From assembly GCF_964275005.1 (NCBI RefSeq), contig NC_092693.1:29400173-29464172 (forward strand): a DNA stretch of 64,000 nucleotides, given 5' to 3'. The DNA comes from Diadema setosum. Taxonomy: Eukaryota > Echinodermata > Echinoidea > Diadematoida > Diadematidae. Below are positions 11,485 through 58,605 of the stretch, piece after piece (positions within the stretch are counted from its first letter, which is position 1; each line of letters opens with the position of its first letter). The position numbers were made by a program, and so were the translations under genes. The notes under the pieces were generated by a model. That model saw only the letters and a program-made list of their open reading frames with translations. It was not told the DNA's origin and did not search any database.

Positions 11485-11813
11485 TGGCCTGTATTCATGA
11501 TGGTGGTACAAATGAAACCATGGTTTAAACCATGGACAAAAATCATGGAGCGCCAAGTTTTGCACGGAATATTTCGTTACGAAATTGGTCATTTCGTCGA
11601 CAAAATGACCATTTCGCTAACAAAATTATCATTTCGTGGACGAAATGTTCATTTACTTACAGAATGTTGTCATTTCATTACAAAATAATCATTTCATCGA
11701 CGAAATGACTGATTTCATAACGAAGTATTCCATGCGACACTTGGCACTCCATGGTTTTTGTCCATGGTTTAAACCATGGTTTCATTTGTACCACCTTCAT
11801 GAATTCGGGCAAA
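11485..11813. mobile_element. Inner foldback MITE nested in the larger element
   Basis: The ends 'ttggcctgtattcatgatgg' and 'ccttcatgaattcgggcaaa' are inverted. Next come inverted 'gtggtacaaatgaaaccatg' and the palindrome 'accatggtttaaaccatgg' on both sides. The arm of the host element is continuous if this segment is removed ('cacattg' then 'tgaacgc'). No clean target duplication is visible. Confidence 0.75.
11589..11730. repeat. 20-bp tandem array of ATTTCGTnnACGAAAT hairpins
   Basis: About seven diverged 20-21 bp units of the type 'catttcgtcgacaaaatgac', each a near-palindrome, forming the core of the inner MITE. Confidence 0.75.
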
Positions 11814-12224
11814 GGTGAACGCTACTGGTTCTATGGCAAGCCATATTGTAGCTGGTTTCTGTATCTCTGAGAGTGCAAAATGTTCACATTTTGAAAAGTG
11901 TAAGGATTGACAAAAATGGTCCTAAAATCATAACGCATTAACCAGAATTAAAGAACTTGGTGTCATTCTATTGGAAAAAGAATGGCCTTTCCAACAGTAT
12001 GCAAAATAATAACATATTTGCAACAATATTGGTGAAATTAAAGATCTTAGGTGATTCGTTCTTTATATATATTTTATATATAATTTATATACACCTGTAT
12101 ATATATATTTTTTTTCTTCTTCTTTTTTTTTTTATGAAGGGCAGAATGAAAGCATGCTTGTCAACACAGTAGTCTTTCAAAATGGCAGCCATCCATTCAA
12201 TTACTTTCATGGGAAACAAAAATA

Positions 12225-13175
12225 CAGTTAAACTCGCCTAAGTCGACGTCGCATATGTCGAATAATCGCGTAAGTCGATGATTGTAAAAAGTCCCGATTT
12301 TTCCCCATTGACGTAGGTGTATTTATTCACTCACAAGTCGAATTTTGTAAGTCGAATACTCGCCTAAGTCGATGAAATTCCAAGAACACTTTCACGGAAA
12401 AACCACTGAATTCACTGTGCCTAAGTCGAATAAGATGTTATTGTGTAATAAATCATTGCCATTTATTATTCATTATTTATTACTCATCATTATTTTGTTT
12501 GTCAGATGAGTTGAGGTGACAAAAAAAAAATGATCTAAAATCAAAATTCAAAGCGATCGCATGGGATCGTTTAACTCTCTTCGTGGTATTTGGATGTCCG
12601 CTGGTACAGCCCTGTCAGCTGTCGCGCTATATGTACGTACAGCGTTCGTACAGTACACATACGTTCATTTACATGTACAGTATTGAGCTTGCAGTGTACA
12701 TGTAGCTTGGCATTTGCAGCGCTGTGCAGTGGAGTGGTATAATGGATGAAGCTGCTGAGTTTTCAAAGCGGAAAGTATATAGGGGGAAAGTTACGGGCAC
12801 GGGTAAATCAGAATTGCACCTCTACACGCATTTCAAGGCACGGTATGGTAAACTGAAATCAATCACTGCTCAAACATCGTTCATGTTCACTTCCCCAAAA
12901 GTTTAACAAGGGTGTAAAGTAATCGGACCTGTGCCAATACTAATGCACTGTCCATGCAAAGTTAGCCGCGGCCCTGCTGGGCGACCCGTGCTGCGGCACA
13001 CCGCTCCAGCTCTCGGCTCCAGAGTAGACAACATACATGTACATTAAACATACATGTATGTACCTGTGGTGAAACTGTCAAGTCGATTTTTTTCGACTTA
13101 CGCACAAGTCGAAAATCGCCTAAGTTGATGTGTTTTGCTCAGTCCCGAGAAGATCGACTTATGCGAGTTTAACTG
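12225..13175. mobile_element. pogo/Tigger-like non-autonomous element, TA-flanked
   Basis: The left end CAGTTAAACTCGCCTAAGTC and right end GACTTATGCGAGTTTAACTG are inverted repeats with TA on both outer sides (12223-12224 and 13176-13177). Subterminal 'taagtcga' motifs are repeated. An internal 60-codon frame (12724-12906) has a basic N terminus but no recognisable transposase domain, so the 951-bp copy is judged non-autonomous. Confidence 0.78.
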
Positions 13176-13939
13176 TACTTCTTAATCTTACAATCTTATG
13201 AAAAATGAAAATCGATCTCCTTGTTGGAAGTGCACATTGCAGGTGTAAGTAGAATACAATGTGTATCATCAGATCTCGCCTATTCACAAACATGCTTTTT
13301 ATGTTCCTCCATGAGATAAAAGCAAAACAATAATATATTCACAACTTCATGTAGAAAACCAAGTGATGACAAGAAAACATTCGAGGAGACACAAATTTGT
13401 GTTTTTATAAAATATATTTCACTTCATTCATCCCTATTGTGAAATAAGTACACACGGAAACAGTGTTGTATCCTTGAATTTGAATTTCATTTTCTGCAGT
13501 TTGCTTTCAGTTCCATTCATTCAACACTAGATGTTGTAGAGTCCAGAAACAAGTGGATTGCAATTTCTTTTTTCTTTTCTTATTGCGAGTCATCACAGAG
13601 TAGGACAAAAATAAACATTTCCTCTTTGTTCCACCTCAACAAAAAGATGTCAACAAGTTTAGAACACAACAAACATACACATTATAACATGCCAAAGAGA
13701 TTATAAAGTATCCATTCTAAACAGGATATTACTGTTGTTATCAAAATAATATATAAATTGAAAATAATGTTGAAAACATGTCAGCATATGGGAAAGGATT
13801 ACATTTCTCTCTGTCACTCTCAAAGTTAACTTTCAATTGTAAAACAGCTGCAATAAATCCAAATGGTAAAACAACATCAAATAAATCTTGCCTTTTTGAC
13901 ACAAAATGATGCATAAGGGCATATGAAATATCACTGTAT

Positions 13940-14406
13940 ACTGTACGAGCTGAAATTTTCGAGTACAGATATTTTCGCAAATTGCTACTTGGAGGACATT
14001 TTCGCAATGTTGTTAATTTTGCAGTTGCGAGGGTCTAACTGAACTTACTTGAACTCTCACAAAGAAATATTTTACAAGGACTTTCGAAATTCGTGCCGGA
14101 CATTGACAGGCGAACACCAAGAATGCAGCTGTAAGAGTAGACTGAACGCACTTTAAACAGCTATAGCTAGCTGTGCTGTGCGACGTGCACGTACAGTCGA
14201 CAAGTTGAAGGCTAGCTAGGCGCAGCGCAGGATCGGAATATAGTACTGTACGGCACTATAATTTTGGCGCGATCCTGCAGCACATGGCATGGCTTGATTT
14301 TTAATTTCCCTGCGTTGTTTTCGCGCGTTGTTATTTTTGCGGTTCAAAGGCGATTCGCGAAATTCGCGAAAATAAAACCACCGCGAAAATTTCAGCTCGT
14401 ACAGTA
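13940..14406. mobile_element. Foldback MITE with 'ACTGTACGAGCTGAAATTTTCG' type ends
   Basis: The left end 'ctgtacgagctgaaattttc' is matched by 'gaaaatttcagctcgtacag' at the right. The interior is rich in 'tcgcgaaatt' motifs. Related but diverged copies lie at 31560-31805, 36940-37020 and 44660-44868. hAT-like by appearance; target duplication unclear. Confidence 0.65.
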
Positions 14407-15040
14407 TTGTCTCCTGCAACAAACTTGAGATTTTTACATGCCTTGGAAAGAAAGCTTCTTCCTAGTAATTGGCACATTTGGTGGCAAAACTTCCCTGAAA
14501 AGGAATGAAATCAGTTCAAAAAGTTTTTGCAAAAACCAAGTTCAACAAACTGAAATTTACAGTACAGTTAGAATATACATAAAAATATTTGCTGTAAGTA
14601 TATTTTACATTCCTCACTTTTGAAAAAAAACAAAACAAAACAAAACCCAATATTGGTATATCATTGAAAACTTGACAACAGCTTTGGTAGTGAGAAAAAT
14701 GTGCATTACAAAATGACACTAAATCACACATTTACAATATCAAGAGTCTAATTCCAAGCCTGTTTATAGAAAGTATGCATGTGAATAATACAGTATTAAA
14801 AAAAAGTACTACATGAATACATGACTCTATCAACAAAACAATTAAGGAAATACAAAAACAGACAAAATAACATGAAATCTGAGAATAGAATGTTTTTGGG
14901 GTTTTTTTCGGTTCCAAAATGAAGGAATGATATATTTATATGTATTTTAAGCAGGTAGATACTTGGAGGATTACCACATCACAGCGTGCCTGAATACACC
15001 CCTAAATCCGTAAAGATTTTGATAGTATGACAAATTCATC

Positions 15041-15245
15041 AATCGTCACATTAATCATTGGAATGAAAGATGTGGAATTAAAGGCCATAAGGTCAGTAAA
15101 AACTTTTCAGAAAAAAAAGTAATAACCAAAAGTATGTCAATTGTCACTTTTGTCATAGGAATTAAAGATGTGGGACTAAAGGCAATAAGGTCGGTGAAAA
15201 CTTTTCAGAAAAAAAAAAAAGAGGTAATAACTAAAAGTATGTCAG
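15041..15245. repeat. Two-copy tandem duplication of about 105 bp
   Basis: The block 'gaaagatgtggaattaaagg ... ggtcagtaaaaacttttcag ... aaaagtatgtca' is repeated with about 10 percent divergence; unit 2 starts near 15136. Confidence 0.8.
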
Positions 15246-18200
15246 AGTGTGATCTATCATGTCATGGGCATAGTACAATGTCTATTTTGGTGGTAATAAA
15301 AAATTGCACTACTGAGTACTTGGACCAAAAGACCCCTCAATTTCTTCCTAATTTTACTTGGGTTATCCATTCTACAATGAACACCTGGAATATTCATGTG
15401 TGCATGTTGATCTTCACTATCGAGGATTAAAAGGAAAATAAAGAGAAATGCATGCAACAGCAACTACAACAAATAACTCAGTAATGGCCAAATGATATGA
15501 ACTTGAACTCAAGTGTTTTGAATATGAGTGTTTTTGAATAATCATTGGTATGAAGAATGAAGACAATCTTTTAAAGTGTGATATACGGATAGATAGGACT
15601 TACTTACCATCATCTACCATCCCCACCCCCCTCCCCATAATGGTAAGTTACATGGATCGTTTTGCATTGACAGCCGCACCGAAGAATGCGAACAAGTAAC
15701 ATGTTATACAATTATGTGATGTGCAAATAACAAGGCAGTACTTCAATGGTAGCTACTGCACAAAACATCCGCTCATTCCACCTACCTGTACAAGCTCTCC
15801 TACGTTAAAGCTACAAGTTGCCAAATTGGATCATTTTTGGAATACAGTTTAAAAGTCTAAAAATCGCAGTCACTAGCATATCACAATTTACTATCTAAAC
15901 ATCTGCACAAGAATGCTATATTTGAATAGCAAAATTCAGGCATAATAAAAACAACTAATTCGTATGCATAGTTTTCATTCGAAACATACATACACGTATA
16001 TATCAGAGTAAAACTCCGTCATGATAATTCTGCCCTAACTGGCATTCATTTACAATAAGAAAATATGAACTGCTAGTGCATCACATTCACATATGTGCTT
16101 CTGGCGGGAATGTTCCACCTAATGTGCTACCGCTTCAAAACTCTATGCATCCTACCAAGGAGGTTCAAGAGAATGGAGTCACAACTGTCTTATTTCCTTT
16201 GCTAGATGTTCGATGCCGCCGCTCAAAAATATTTGGAGCATGTGCTAAACAGGATCTACCATGCAGATAGAAAGACAATTGACTCGTGTCTCATTGCATA
16301 ATCACCAGCCACTTTCTAAGGAAGATATGTCTTTGTGATGGTAATTACTTTTCGCTATCCCTTTTTATGCAAGGTAGGTGGTACAGACACGAGGATGTGC
16401 GAATAGAAATTGCGCAAAAAATGCTGAAATAAAGATGAAAATTACTAGACTGGACATACCCGGGCACTAATCTGACATATCTATCAATAAAGAATTATAT
16501 TTGAAGATTATTCCATGTCAGTTTTATATGTCGGAATTAAGCGGAAAAGTGATAAAACCGGCTTTCCAGGATCGTACAGTTTTAAACATTTTCACATGAT
16601 ACAGCTCTGATTTACACTTTTGCACAAATTTCTGCACAGGATTGATTTTTGTTTTGCATGCTTTATCATTATAAAGTGAAATTTCATTTCATTCAATAAA
16701 TGGATAAGCAAAATATGGCCAATATTATGTTAACGTTCAAAATGAATCTTCAGATTGCTCAGCAAGACGGCGGCTTCGAACATCGATCATCAAAGGCACA
16801 AATACACCTGTGAAATTCTTTTGTACATCAATAGAAATCTAAAACTGTTTGAATAATCACAGCCAGTTGGAACTCCAACCCTTAAACCTCCTTGATCCTA
16901 CTAACGTTGATGATGTTCAACATTGAACTACATCCTGCTCCTGCACTACACATAATCACATCTCTCTCTCTCTCTCAATAGTTCTAGGATTATAAATCTG
17001 ATCCTTGGATAGTATTTATGTCCACTTCAAGTCATCACAAAAACATACAAAATAGAATAGAAAGACATCCATGAAAAGTCACTACACTTAGCAAAGGCTG
17101 AGAATAAGATACTCTTATATTTGCTATACATATTCTCTATATACATAAAACCCATCAATTCTTACAGAACAAGGTAGAAAGAATTGATGTGTAGCAAAAT
17201 CTCGGTAAATCTTGGTAAATCTCTGGTAATCCAATTATACACACATGAAAATCAACTAACAAATGAACAGATTTCAAGAGAATATTATAATTGAGATGTT
17301 TCTTCACCAACCAATGCATATATATATATAGTATAAAAATGCATAAATCTGGCAATCTATTTCGTGATAATTGGCTTTCACCCCTGGTGGAAAAGGTAAT
17401 ACAGATTTTAAATTTTAATTAATCTTGTTATGAACAATTTTCATTCCTTGTGCTAACATTGCTTGATTATCTCCTCACATGCCTGACTGGCTAAATGAAA
17501 TAAAGCTCACATCATATGTGACCGTGCATCACAAAAACCAACAGAGTCACACGCTCTGATTTTGTCTGAGGACTCAATATAGGTGACACCGGTCAACCTA
17601 GTCAATCTTGAGTTTTTCATATTTCTGAAAGAGCAATTCTTCTTCTACATCATTTTAAAATTTGGGATCATAAATCGAACAGGAAGCTGTGCTTTTCGCA
17701 GTTTTTCTAGATCACATTTGTGTGTGTGTGTGTGTGTGTGTGTAGAATAGTGTGATTAGGTGTGTCTTAGAGTACCCTTTTCATTTCTTAAGCCTTTCGA
17801 TACTCTTCACTTTCAACTCTAATAACTTTTGACAGGACGATGCCACTGCTTTGAAAGTTGGTATTAGCCATGGATAGAATATATGTTAATACAGCGTGAC
17901 TAATATCAGCTTAATCGAACAATCCCTTCATTGTTATTCCTATGAAGTTTTAAATCCTCTTTTTCCCCATTCACTGCACAGAGCACAGCTGGGTAAGATT
18001 ACCTGTAAGCACTTGAATAGACTTCAAAGCCTTTTTTCTCAGTATACTCTTTTCCAGAGGGTGTGATTTCTTTCCAATATTTAGGTAGGTTAGGAGAGTC
18101 CATCTGAATTATCGATTATTGGTTACATGAATTGAGTCTTATCCTATTAAAGGCACTACTGGAGCTCTAAAAGGAGTTGAGCCAGGGACCTAAAGATTGG

Positions 18201-18316
18201 GAGTCAGTGATATAATCCCTCAAGCCATGGTAATATGTTTCTCTTTTTTTTAAGTATAAAGGCTAGTATGATTTCTGTAGGAAAATACTTCAGACAGGGT
18301 TGCCAACCTCTGCAGA
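15246..18316. other. Gene-free intergenic stretch
   Basis: AT-rich sequence between the 3' ends of the two genes, with a (CT) run near 16962-16976 and a (GT)n at 17719-17743. Short open frames show no family features. Part of it could be copine 3' UTR, but no AATAAA was found close after the copine stop on the minus strand. Confidence 0.5.
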
Positions 18317-18696
18317 TTAAAGGGATGGTATAGTTATGGTTGAGATTGGGGATTCAGATTTGAACTTTATTTGAGATAAATAGAAATCACTTATGAACTA
18401 TGAAACAGCATACAATTCCTAAAGAGGAATTCAATGTTTATTTGATGAAAATTGCTTTTGAATGGCTGAGATATTAAAAAATGAAGAGGTCATAAAAGGA
18501 AAGGTGGGACCACTTTGTTTTTACTTTGTTTTTGGATATCTCAGCCATTTCCAAATCAATTTTCCCAAACACACTTTATATTCTCCATAGAATTGTATGC
18601 TCTTTAGTTTAATATTTCGTTAGTGGTTTCTAATTATCTCTCAAAAGGTTAAAATCTGAATCCCCCATCTCAACCAAAACTACACCATCCCTTTAA
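18317..18696. mobile_element. Foldback MITE, 'AGGGATGGTATAGTT' family, TTAA ends
   Basis: TTAA-agggatggtatagttatgg at the left; 'aaaactacaccatccctTTAA' at the right. The middle is a loose palindrome around 'ggatatctcagccatttcc'. Copies also at 1080-1472 and 36470-36859. Confidence 0.75.
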
Positions 18697-19009
18697 GAAG
18701 AATGAAAACATTGTGATACACAGTAAAAACATTTGCAAGCTAAGATCTTATTCCTGTTAAAAAAAACAGATGTGAAAACTGTACATATCAGGCATGCTCA
18801 TTTACGGTAATTCAGAAAAATATAATTTTCATTTCAAAACCATCTTTTTTCATTTCATATGAAAAAAAAGTGACAACAACATACCAAATATTGTAAGCAT
18901 GCATCAACTGGCAGCTTTGCTTTAACCTTTTCAGTGCTAGGCACATTGGACAGTGTGTGCAATGCTATGAGGTTTTCTGTGCCATTTGGCTTTCAAAGCA
19001 CACAGAGGT

Positions 19010-19560
19010 TTAAAGGACAAGTTCACCATCATAGACATGTGGGTTGAGTGAATGCAGCAATATTAGTAGAACACATCAATGAGAGTTTGAGGAAAATCGG
19101 ACAATCTGTTCAAAAGTTATGAATTTTTGAAGTTTCTGCTCAGTCACGGCTGGATGAGAAGACTACTATAGCTTGTGATGTCGTATGATTACAACTATAT
19201 AAAGAAAGTATAAAGAAAATTCAAGATATTCTCACTTTTCTCACATAATAAAAGGACACTCGACTTCTCTCTTTCAGAAGTCGGGGGAAATAATGTTACC
19301 CCTAACATAAGTCAGTAACATGCCGAAGAAATGTGCACTTTATTCAAAAAGCCAAGTTTTGTGAAATTCTCTTTTTATTTTCCTTATATTATTGTACGCA
19401 TGTGACATCATACACTGCAGTAGTCTTCTCCTCCAGCAGTGATTGCACAGATACTTTAAAAATTCATAACTTTTGAACGGATTGTCGGATTTTCCCCAAA
19501 CTGATGTGTTCTACTAATATTGTTGCCTTCACTCAACCCACAAGGTGACTTGTCCTTTAA
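19010..19560. mobile_element. Foldback MITE, 'TTAAAGGACAAGTTCACC' family
   Basis: TTAAAGGACAAGTTCACC at the left and GGTGACTTGTCCTTTAA at the right. Arms of about 130 bp ('tagaacacatcaatgagagt', 'aaaagttatgaatttttgaa') are inverted at the other side. A second full copy is at 43078-43644. Confidence 0.78.
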
Positions 19561-20173
19561 TGAACATCAATCAGAGAGTAACATTATGCAGAATACACAC
19601 TGTTTGGATATTTCAGCATAAGAAGGGAGTGTATTTCATTTTTCTTTTGTGAAACGTGACAAATCGGCAAGAAGTATAAATGATGAATGATGGTAAATCA
19701 TGATATGTGTGTATGGTTTGAATTAATGTGATACAAGTAATATTCTTCACTTCCTCTTTGTGTATGTGTGTGACATGTAATTAACCATACATTTTCTCTC
19801 TTATTTTCAGTTTTTCTTTCTTTGTGATGGGACAATTCAAACAAACACTGCTTCTTGGAACAGACTATGAATGTTACTGCACTTACAATAAGTGGAAAAT
19901 TTGATAAATGCAGCCAAAGTGAAATCTGCATAAGTAATCTGGAAAATTTCACAAGGAATCCTAGTAAAATAACACAGTTGATGGTGATCCAAAAATAGAA
20001 TAACAATATGTACCCTAGTATATTCAATGGCTACACACAGAAAAGTGCCACTGCTCTTTCAGTCCTCATACTTGCATATAATCTTATCCTTATGATTAAA
20101 GGACTGGTTCGAGGGCAAAACTTTGGTTTGGGTTTGTTTGTTTGTTCAATTTTGTCTTCTTTTTTGCCATGTA

Positions 20174-22546
20174 CAGTGAAACCCCGTTATAACGAGGTCC
20201 GTGGGACCGGCGATATTACCTCGTTATAACCGGTACCTCGTTATAACCGTACGCATCAAAAACAAAGAAAAACATAAGCACGAAATCATACCCGTCCAAT
20301 CAAATTTATAAGAACATCCTTTGCGTTGTTATTACACAATTATGGATCGTTATTATTGAGACAATAAAGGGAAATTATTTGTGAATTGATACATGAAAAA
20401 GACGGAAAAGTTGGGGTTGAAATGCGTTAATTCTTTATTTTTCTTCCAAAAATCTCTTCTCACAATAGTTCACATTAAGTTTTTGAGAAGTAGGCCTACT
20501 CGGCAAGATCATATTATTCGTGATTCTTTCTACACCTATCTCTTCCTCTTGTATCGAACCATTCTGAAAGAATTTTTTTTTTCGTTTTGTGAAATACAGT
20601 CAACATCGTAAAATGACAATGAACAAAATCATATTGTATAGAATACGTTTGTTAAGTTTTTCTAAACACCAGCGCAAAATGAGTAACATACATGCGTTGT
20701 TTATCGTAACTTACGAGGTATGTTACGCTGTTGGTGCCCAGCGGGAATGCGATGATTTCATGAATCATTTCTGCTGTAATCCTATACAATGTATGATCGT
20801 TGCGTCCGAAGGGATTAAAAAAAAATTCGTTCTTTATTTTCTTCCAAAAATCTTTTCGCGTTTTGTACACCCGTTCTTGAAAAATATGCGACAAGGTTGA
20901 ATTTGGAATGTTGTGATCATTTTGCGCAAATCTGTACCTCATAGACCATTCTGAAAGAAAGAAATTCTTCATTGTGAAATGCAGTTTTAAATGATAATGA
21001 ACAAACGCAGATCTATTCAAACTGTTAAATGCGTTTGTTTCTTTTTCTGAACACCAACTCAATTAAGTAGATGAACATGCGCTATTCAACTATTTTTACG
21101 CTACTGTCACTCGGCGGGATTGCGATGATTTCATTAATTATTTCAGTTTTAATCATACACACTCATATCTATGTAATCATTTGTTATTCAACTATTTTTA
21201 CGCTACTGTCACTCGGCGGGATTGTGATGATTTCATTAATTATTTCGGTTTTAATCATACACACTCATATCTATATAATCATTTGTTACATGATAATGAA
21301 CGATCCCAGATCTATTCAAACTGTTAAATGTGTTTGTTTCTTTTTCCAAACAAGGACTCAAGTAGATTAACATGCGCTGTTCAACTATCAGTACGTGACT
21401 ATTTTTACGCTACTGTCACTCGGCGGGATTGCGATTTCGGCTTTAATCATACACACTCATATTTATATAATCATTTGTTACATGATAATGAACAAACGCA
21501 GATCTATTCAAACTGTTAAATGCGTTTGTTTCTTTTTCTGAACACCAACTCAATTAAGTAGATTAACATGCGATATTCAACTATTTTTACGCTACTGTCG
21601 CCTGGCGGGATCGCTATGATTTCATTAATTATTTCGGCTTTAATCATTATACATTTATAATAGTTACTTGCCAGCAAAACAACTGGAAGTCGGAACTAAA
21701 AATGGAAAGGGTATAATGATGAGTTGCACACGCATTTCAATATTATTGTCCATTTTGGCCACGAGTGTCGCTACATGAAAAGTCTTTGAAGGCGTTATAT
21801 TTTTTTTTTTCTCTCGTTGCGCTGTGGTCTGACCTATCACGCACGCGTATCTCGCGAAAAACAAAATCGAATGATTTTATTCAATAACTTAGTAGGAACA
21901 TCGGAAGGTGTTTCTGTGTCTTATCGCGTGGTTAAGAAGAAAACATGAACTACTCTGCAAAACGGGAAAGAGACATGGACAGCGTGAATTCGGTTTTCAA
22001 TGTTCCGTTTGTCGCGTGTTTGAAAGCGGCAAGTCAGGAAATGGAACCTCGCAAAAAAGAAAATGGAATGATTATGATTATGTGGTTTAACATGGAAAGA
22101 ACGGTAGGCCCTACTCGGTTATTCGTCCCTGATAATGGATGGTCAAGAAGGATAACGGTGGGACTGAAACATGTTTGTTTCCGAGTCTTCATGCTTCAGA
22201 TAGTACATGTAGATATTGAGACGGGACGGGCACTTGTGCAGTGCGTTACTGCGTTCTACACATACGTAAAACGGAGATCGTAAAAGTGAAATCGCTTTTC
22301 AATGTATCGTTCGTGGCGTGATTGAAAGCGGCAGGTCAAGAAATGGAACCTCGTTATATCCGACCAAATTACTTATGTTTTTCTTTATCATGATGCATCG
22401 AAAATGTCCTCGTTATAACCGGAATCTCGTTATAACTGGTTCGTTCTGCCATAGGTTTCCACGCAAAGGAAAACGGGACCGACGCGATCACCTCGTTATA
22501 AGCGGTTCCTCGTTATAACCGAACTTGTTATAACGGGGTTTCACTG
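20174..22546. mobile_element. pogo/Tigger-like element of 2.4 kb, TA-flanked
   Basis: The left end CAGTGAAACCCCGTTATAAC and right end GTTATAACGGGGTTTCACTG are perfect inverted repeats with TA on both sides (20172-20173 and 22547-22548). Subterminal 'cctcgttataaccg' motifs are repeated at both ends. The longest internal frames (20652-21062 minus, 103 aa plus strand at 20589-20900) show no transposase motif, so it is treated as non-autonomous or decayed. Confidence 0.8.
20990..21660. repeat. Internal tandem repeats in the pogo-like element
   Basis: The block 'gatctattcaaactgttaaa' recurs at about 21010, 21309 and 21501, and 'ctactgtcactcggcgggat' recurs at about 21103, 21205 and 21412, with a diverged fourth near 21592. 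The spacing fits a unit of about 190 bp with an extra inner duplication of about 108 bp. Confidence 0.8.
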
Positions 22547-22548
22547 TA

Positions 22549-23515
22549 CTCTTTACAAATTTGCAAAACTTTTCTCAATAATAATGATAATGATTATAAT
22601 AATTATAATAGATATCATTTATACAGTGCTTAATATAGGTATTTCTAAGCACATTAATAATGAAGTGAAAACGTTGAATTAAGATACAGAAACAAACATG
22701 ATGGTATGTATATGAGATGTACGCAGAGAATGAAAAAAAAATTGTAATGGCTTGACTAAGTGAACTACATTTGTATGAGCACTGATTTAAAATTGCCTAC
22801 ATGTTGAGTGTTTTGAATAGACTGCTTATGCTCAGCAATGTCATTTGATTTTGTCACTCATCACACTTATATAGTTCAAGCAGCTGAAATGGTTTTGGAA
22901 GGAACAAAGAGAAGAAGAAAGAGTGAAGTGGCAGGTTTGCCTCGTACGCATGATTTTGCTCAACTTCGTCCGTTTCTGTCATTTTTCAGACCACAAGGTA
23001 GCCACTACTTTTCAACCATTCAGTCTTCACTGGCTGATACATGTGAAACAAGATATTTCAATAACTGAGCATTTGAACACGGTTAGAAATACAAATCTAC
23101 GCAGACCTACTTTCTAGTTCACACACACACAAATACTATGCATCTCTTCAACAGCGACTTTCAACTTTCATCATCAGAAAAAATGTAGCTTCAGATATTT
23201 TTCCACGCTAGATTTAAAGCGGTCATGGTTTCTTTGCAAAATCTAACACCATCTACTCAATCTAATGAAATATAGAGAGATAGATATTTGACATTCATAC
23301 ATTGACAGAGAGAGAGAGAAGGTAAGTAATCAAAGTGTTCAATGCATCAGATATCGAAAGACACACACAATGCTTGAAAGCAAACATGTCTCCAATGTTA
23401 GGCATCACAAGAGTGGAGCGGAAACAGACACAGACCTCTCACATGTCTACGTGCCAACGGGTATCTTGGCTTTCTTTGCATCACCCAGGCTGAGGGCGGA
23501 GCTGCGTGGGTACCA
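22549..23515. other. Gene-free stretch beside the copine stop
   Basis: AT-rich, with a (GA) run near 23307-23320 and (CA) near 23120-23130. It probably includes copine 3' UTR on the minus strand. No TTTATT (AATAAA on minus) was found here. Confidence 0.45.
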
Positions 23516-57966
<34,451 letters not shown>

Positions 57967-58038
57967 TGCGACTTGTTCCTTGTCCCCTCTTGTTGGCCCA
58001 AACACCCGTTGGGAACAACTTCCTCTGCTGCGTGGGAG

Positions 58039-58046
58039 TGACGTCA
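58039..58046. promoter_or_regulatory. Perfect CRE palindrome TGACGTCA
   Basis: TGACGTCA lies 72 bp upstream of the copine start codon. It is either in the 5' UTR or in a proximal promoter; CREB/ATF factors bind this 8-mer. Confidence 0.45.
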
Positions 58047-58217
58047 GACACTCCAGCAGACAGACTCACCCGCGTCAAACGGTGCTTCTATTTGTACAGA
58101 CAGGAGCCCACTCCCTTATCAGGTCTGGAGAGGAAGGATTTTAAAAATGATTTTAGGTCGAATTACTGGTGACTGAAAGTTATGTTTGCTTTTTCTTCTT
58201 CTTTACCTCCCTTAACC

Positions 58218-58345
58218 TCAGAGCTACCAAGTCTCACGCATTCTGCGTCAGACTCAAGCATTTAGGGGCCATCTCACGATCTCACGCATGGCACCCATTT
58301 TTCTCACGCATCGGGCGAAGTCTGCAACTTGGGCCTATAATAATG
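58218..58345. repeat. Interspersed repeat rich in 'TCTCACGCAT'
   Basis: 'accaagtctcacgcattctg' at the left, 'agtctgcaacttggg' at the right (inverted CCAAGT/ACTTGG), with 'ctcacgcat' three times inside. The family is unknown to me. Confidence 0.5.
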
Positions 58346-58605
58346 AGCATGGCTCAAAGGATTATTAAAGTGATAGTTGCAATTGAAGGTATATTTCCCT
58401 TTTGTCTTTCAAAATAAGTAAAAAATAGTCACTTAAGTGCACATGCACCTGATCGCATCATTAAGAGCTAAAAATTGAAAACGCTCCCTACTGTGGGAGG
58501 GGGAAAAAATCCCTCCCACACCCTCGCTCGCGCACACATTTCGCGTGCCGAGATGCCGAGTCATGAAAATCTCATTCATAAAAATTTTTTGAACTTGGCA
58601 TCCCT

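Larger units (their letters stand above)
10639..12065. mobile_element. Large foldback DNA element with arms of over 250 bp
   Basis: The left arm (10639 to about 10960, starting 'cagggtagcccaaaaagaac') is repeated inverted in the right arm (about 11420-12065). Matching blocks include 'aaagaacttggtgtcattct', 'ttgacaaaaatggtcctaaa', 'actggttctatggcaagcc' and 'ccgccccacattccacaca'. The right arm is interrupted by a second element at 11485-11813. There is no transposase frame. The centre (10990-11420) is AT-rich and unremarkable. The outer ends are approximate. Confidence 0.75.

Noticed and set aside
12724-12906. Sixty-codon basic frame in the 12225-13175 element as transposase DNA-binding domain
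   Set aside because: Too short and without a recognisable HTH; left as an undetermined internal frame.
20589-21062. Frames on both strands inside the 20174-22546 element as transposase
   Set aside because: No DDE or helix-turn-helix pattern could be seen in either frame.
22838-23117. Plus-strand frames next to the copine stop
   Set aside because: Overlapping frames with no domain, no splice signals and ordinary AT-rich composition.
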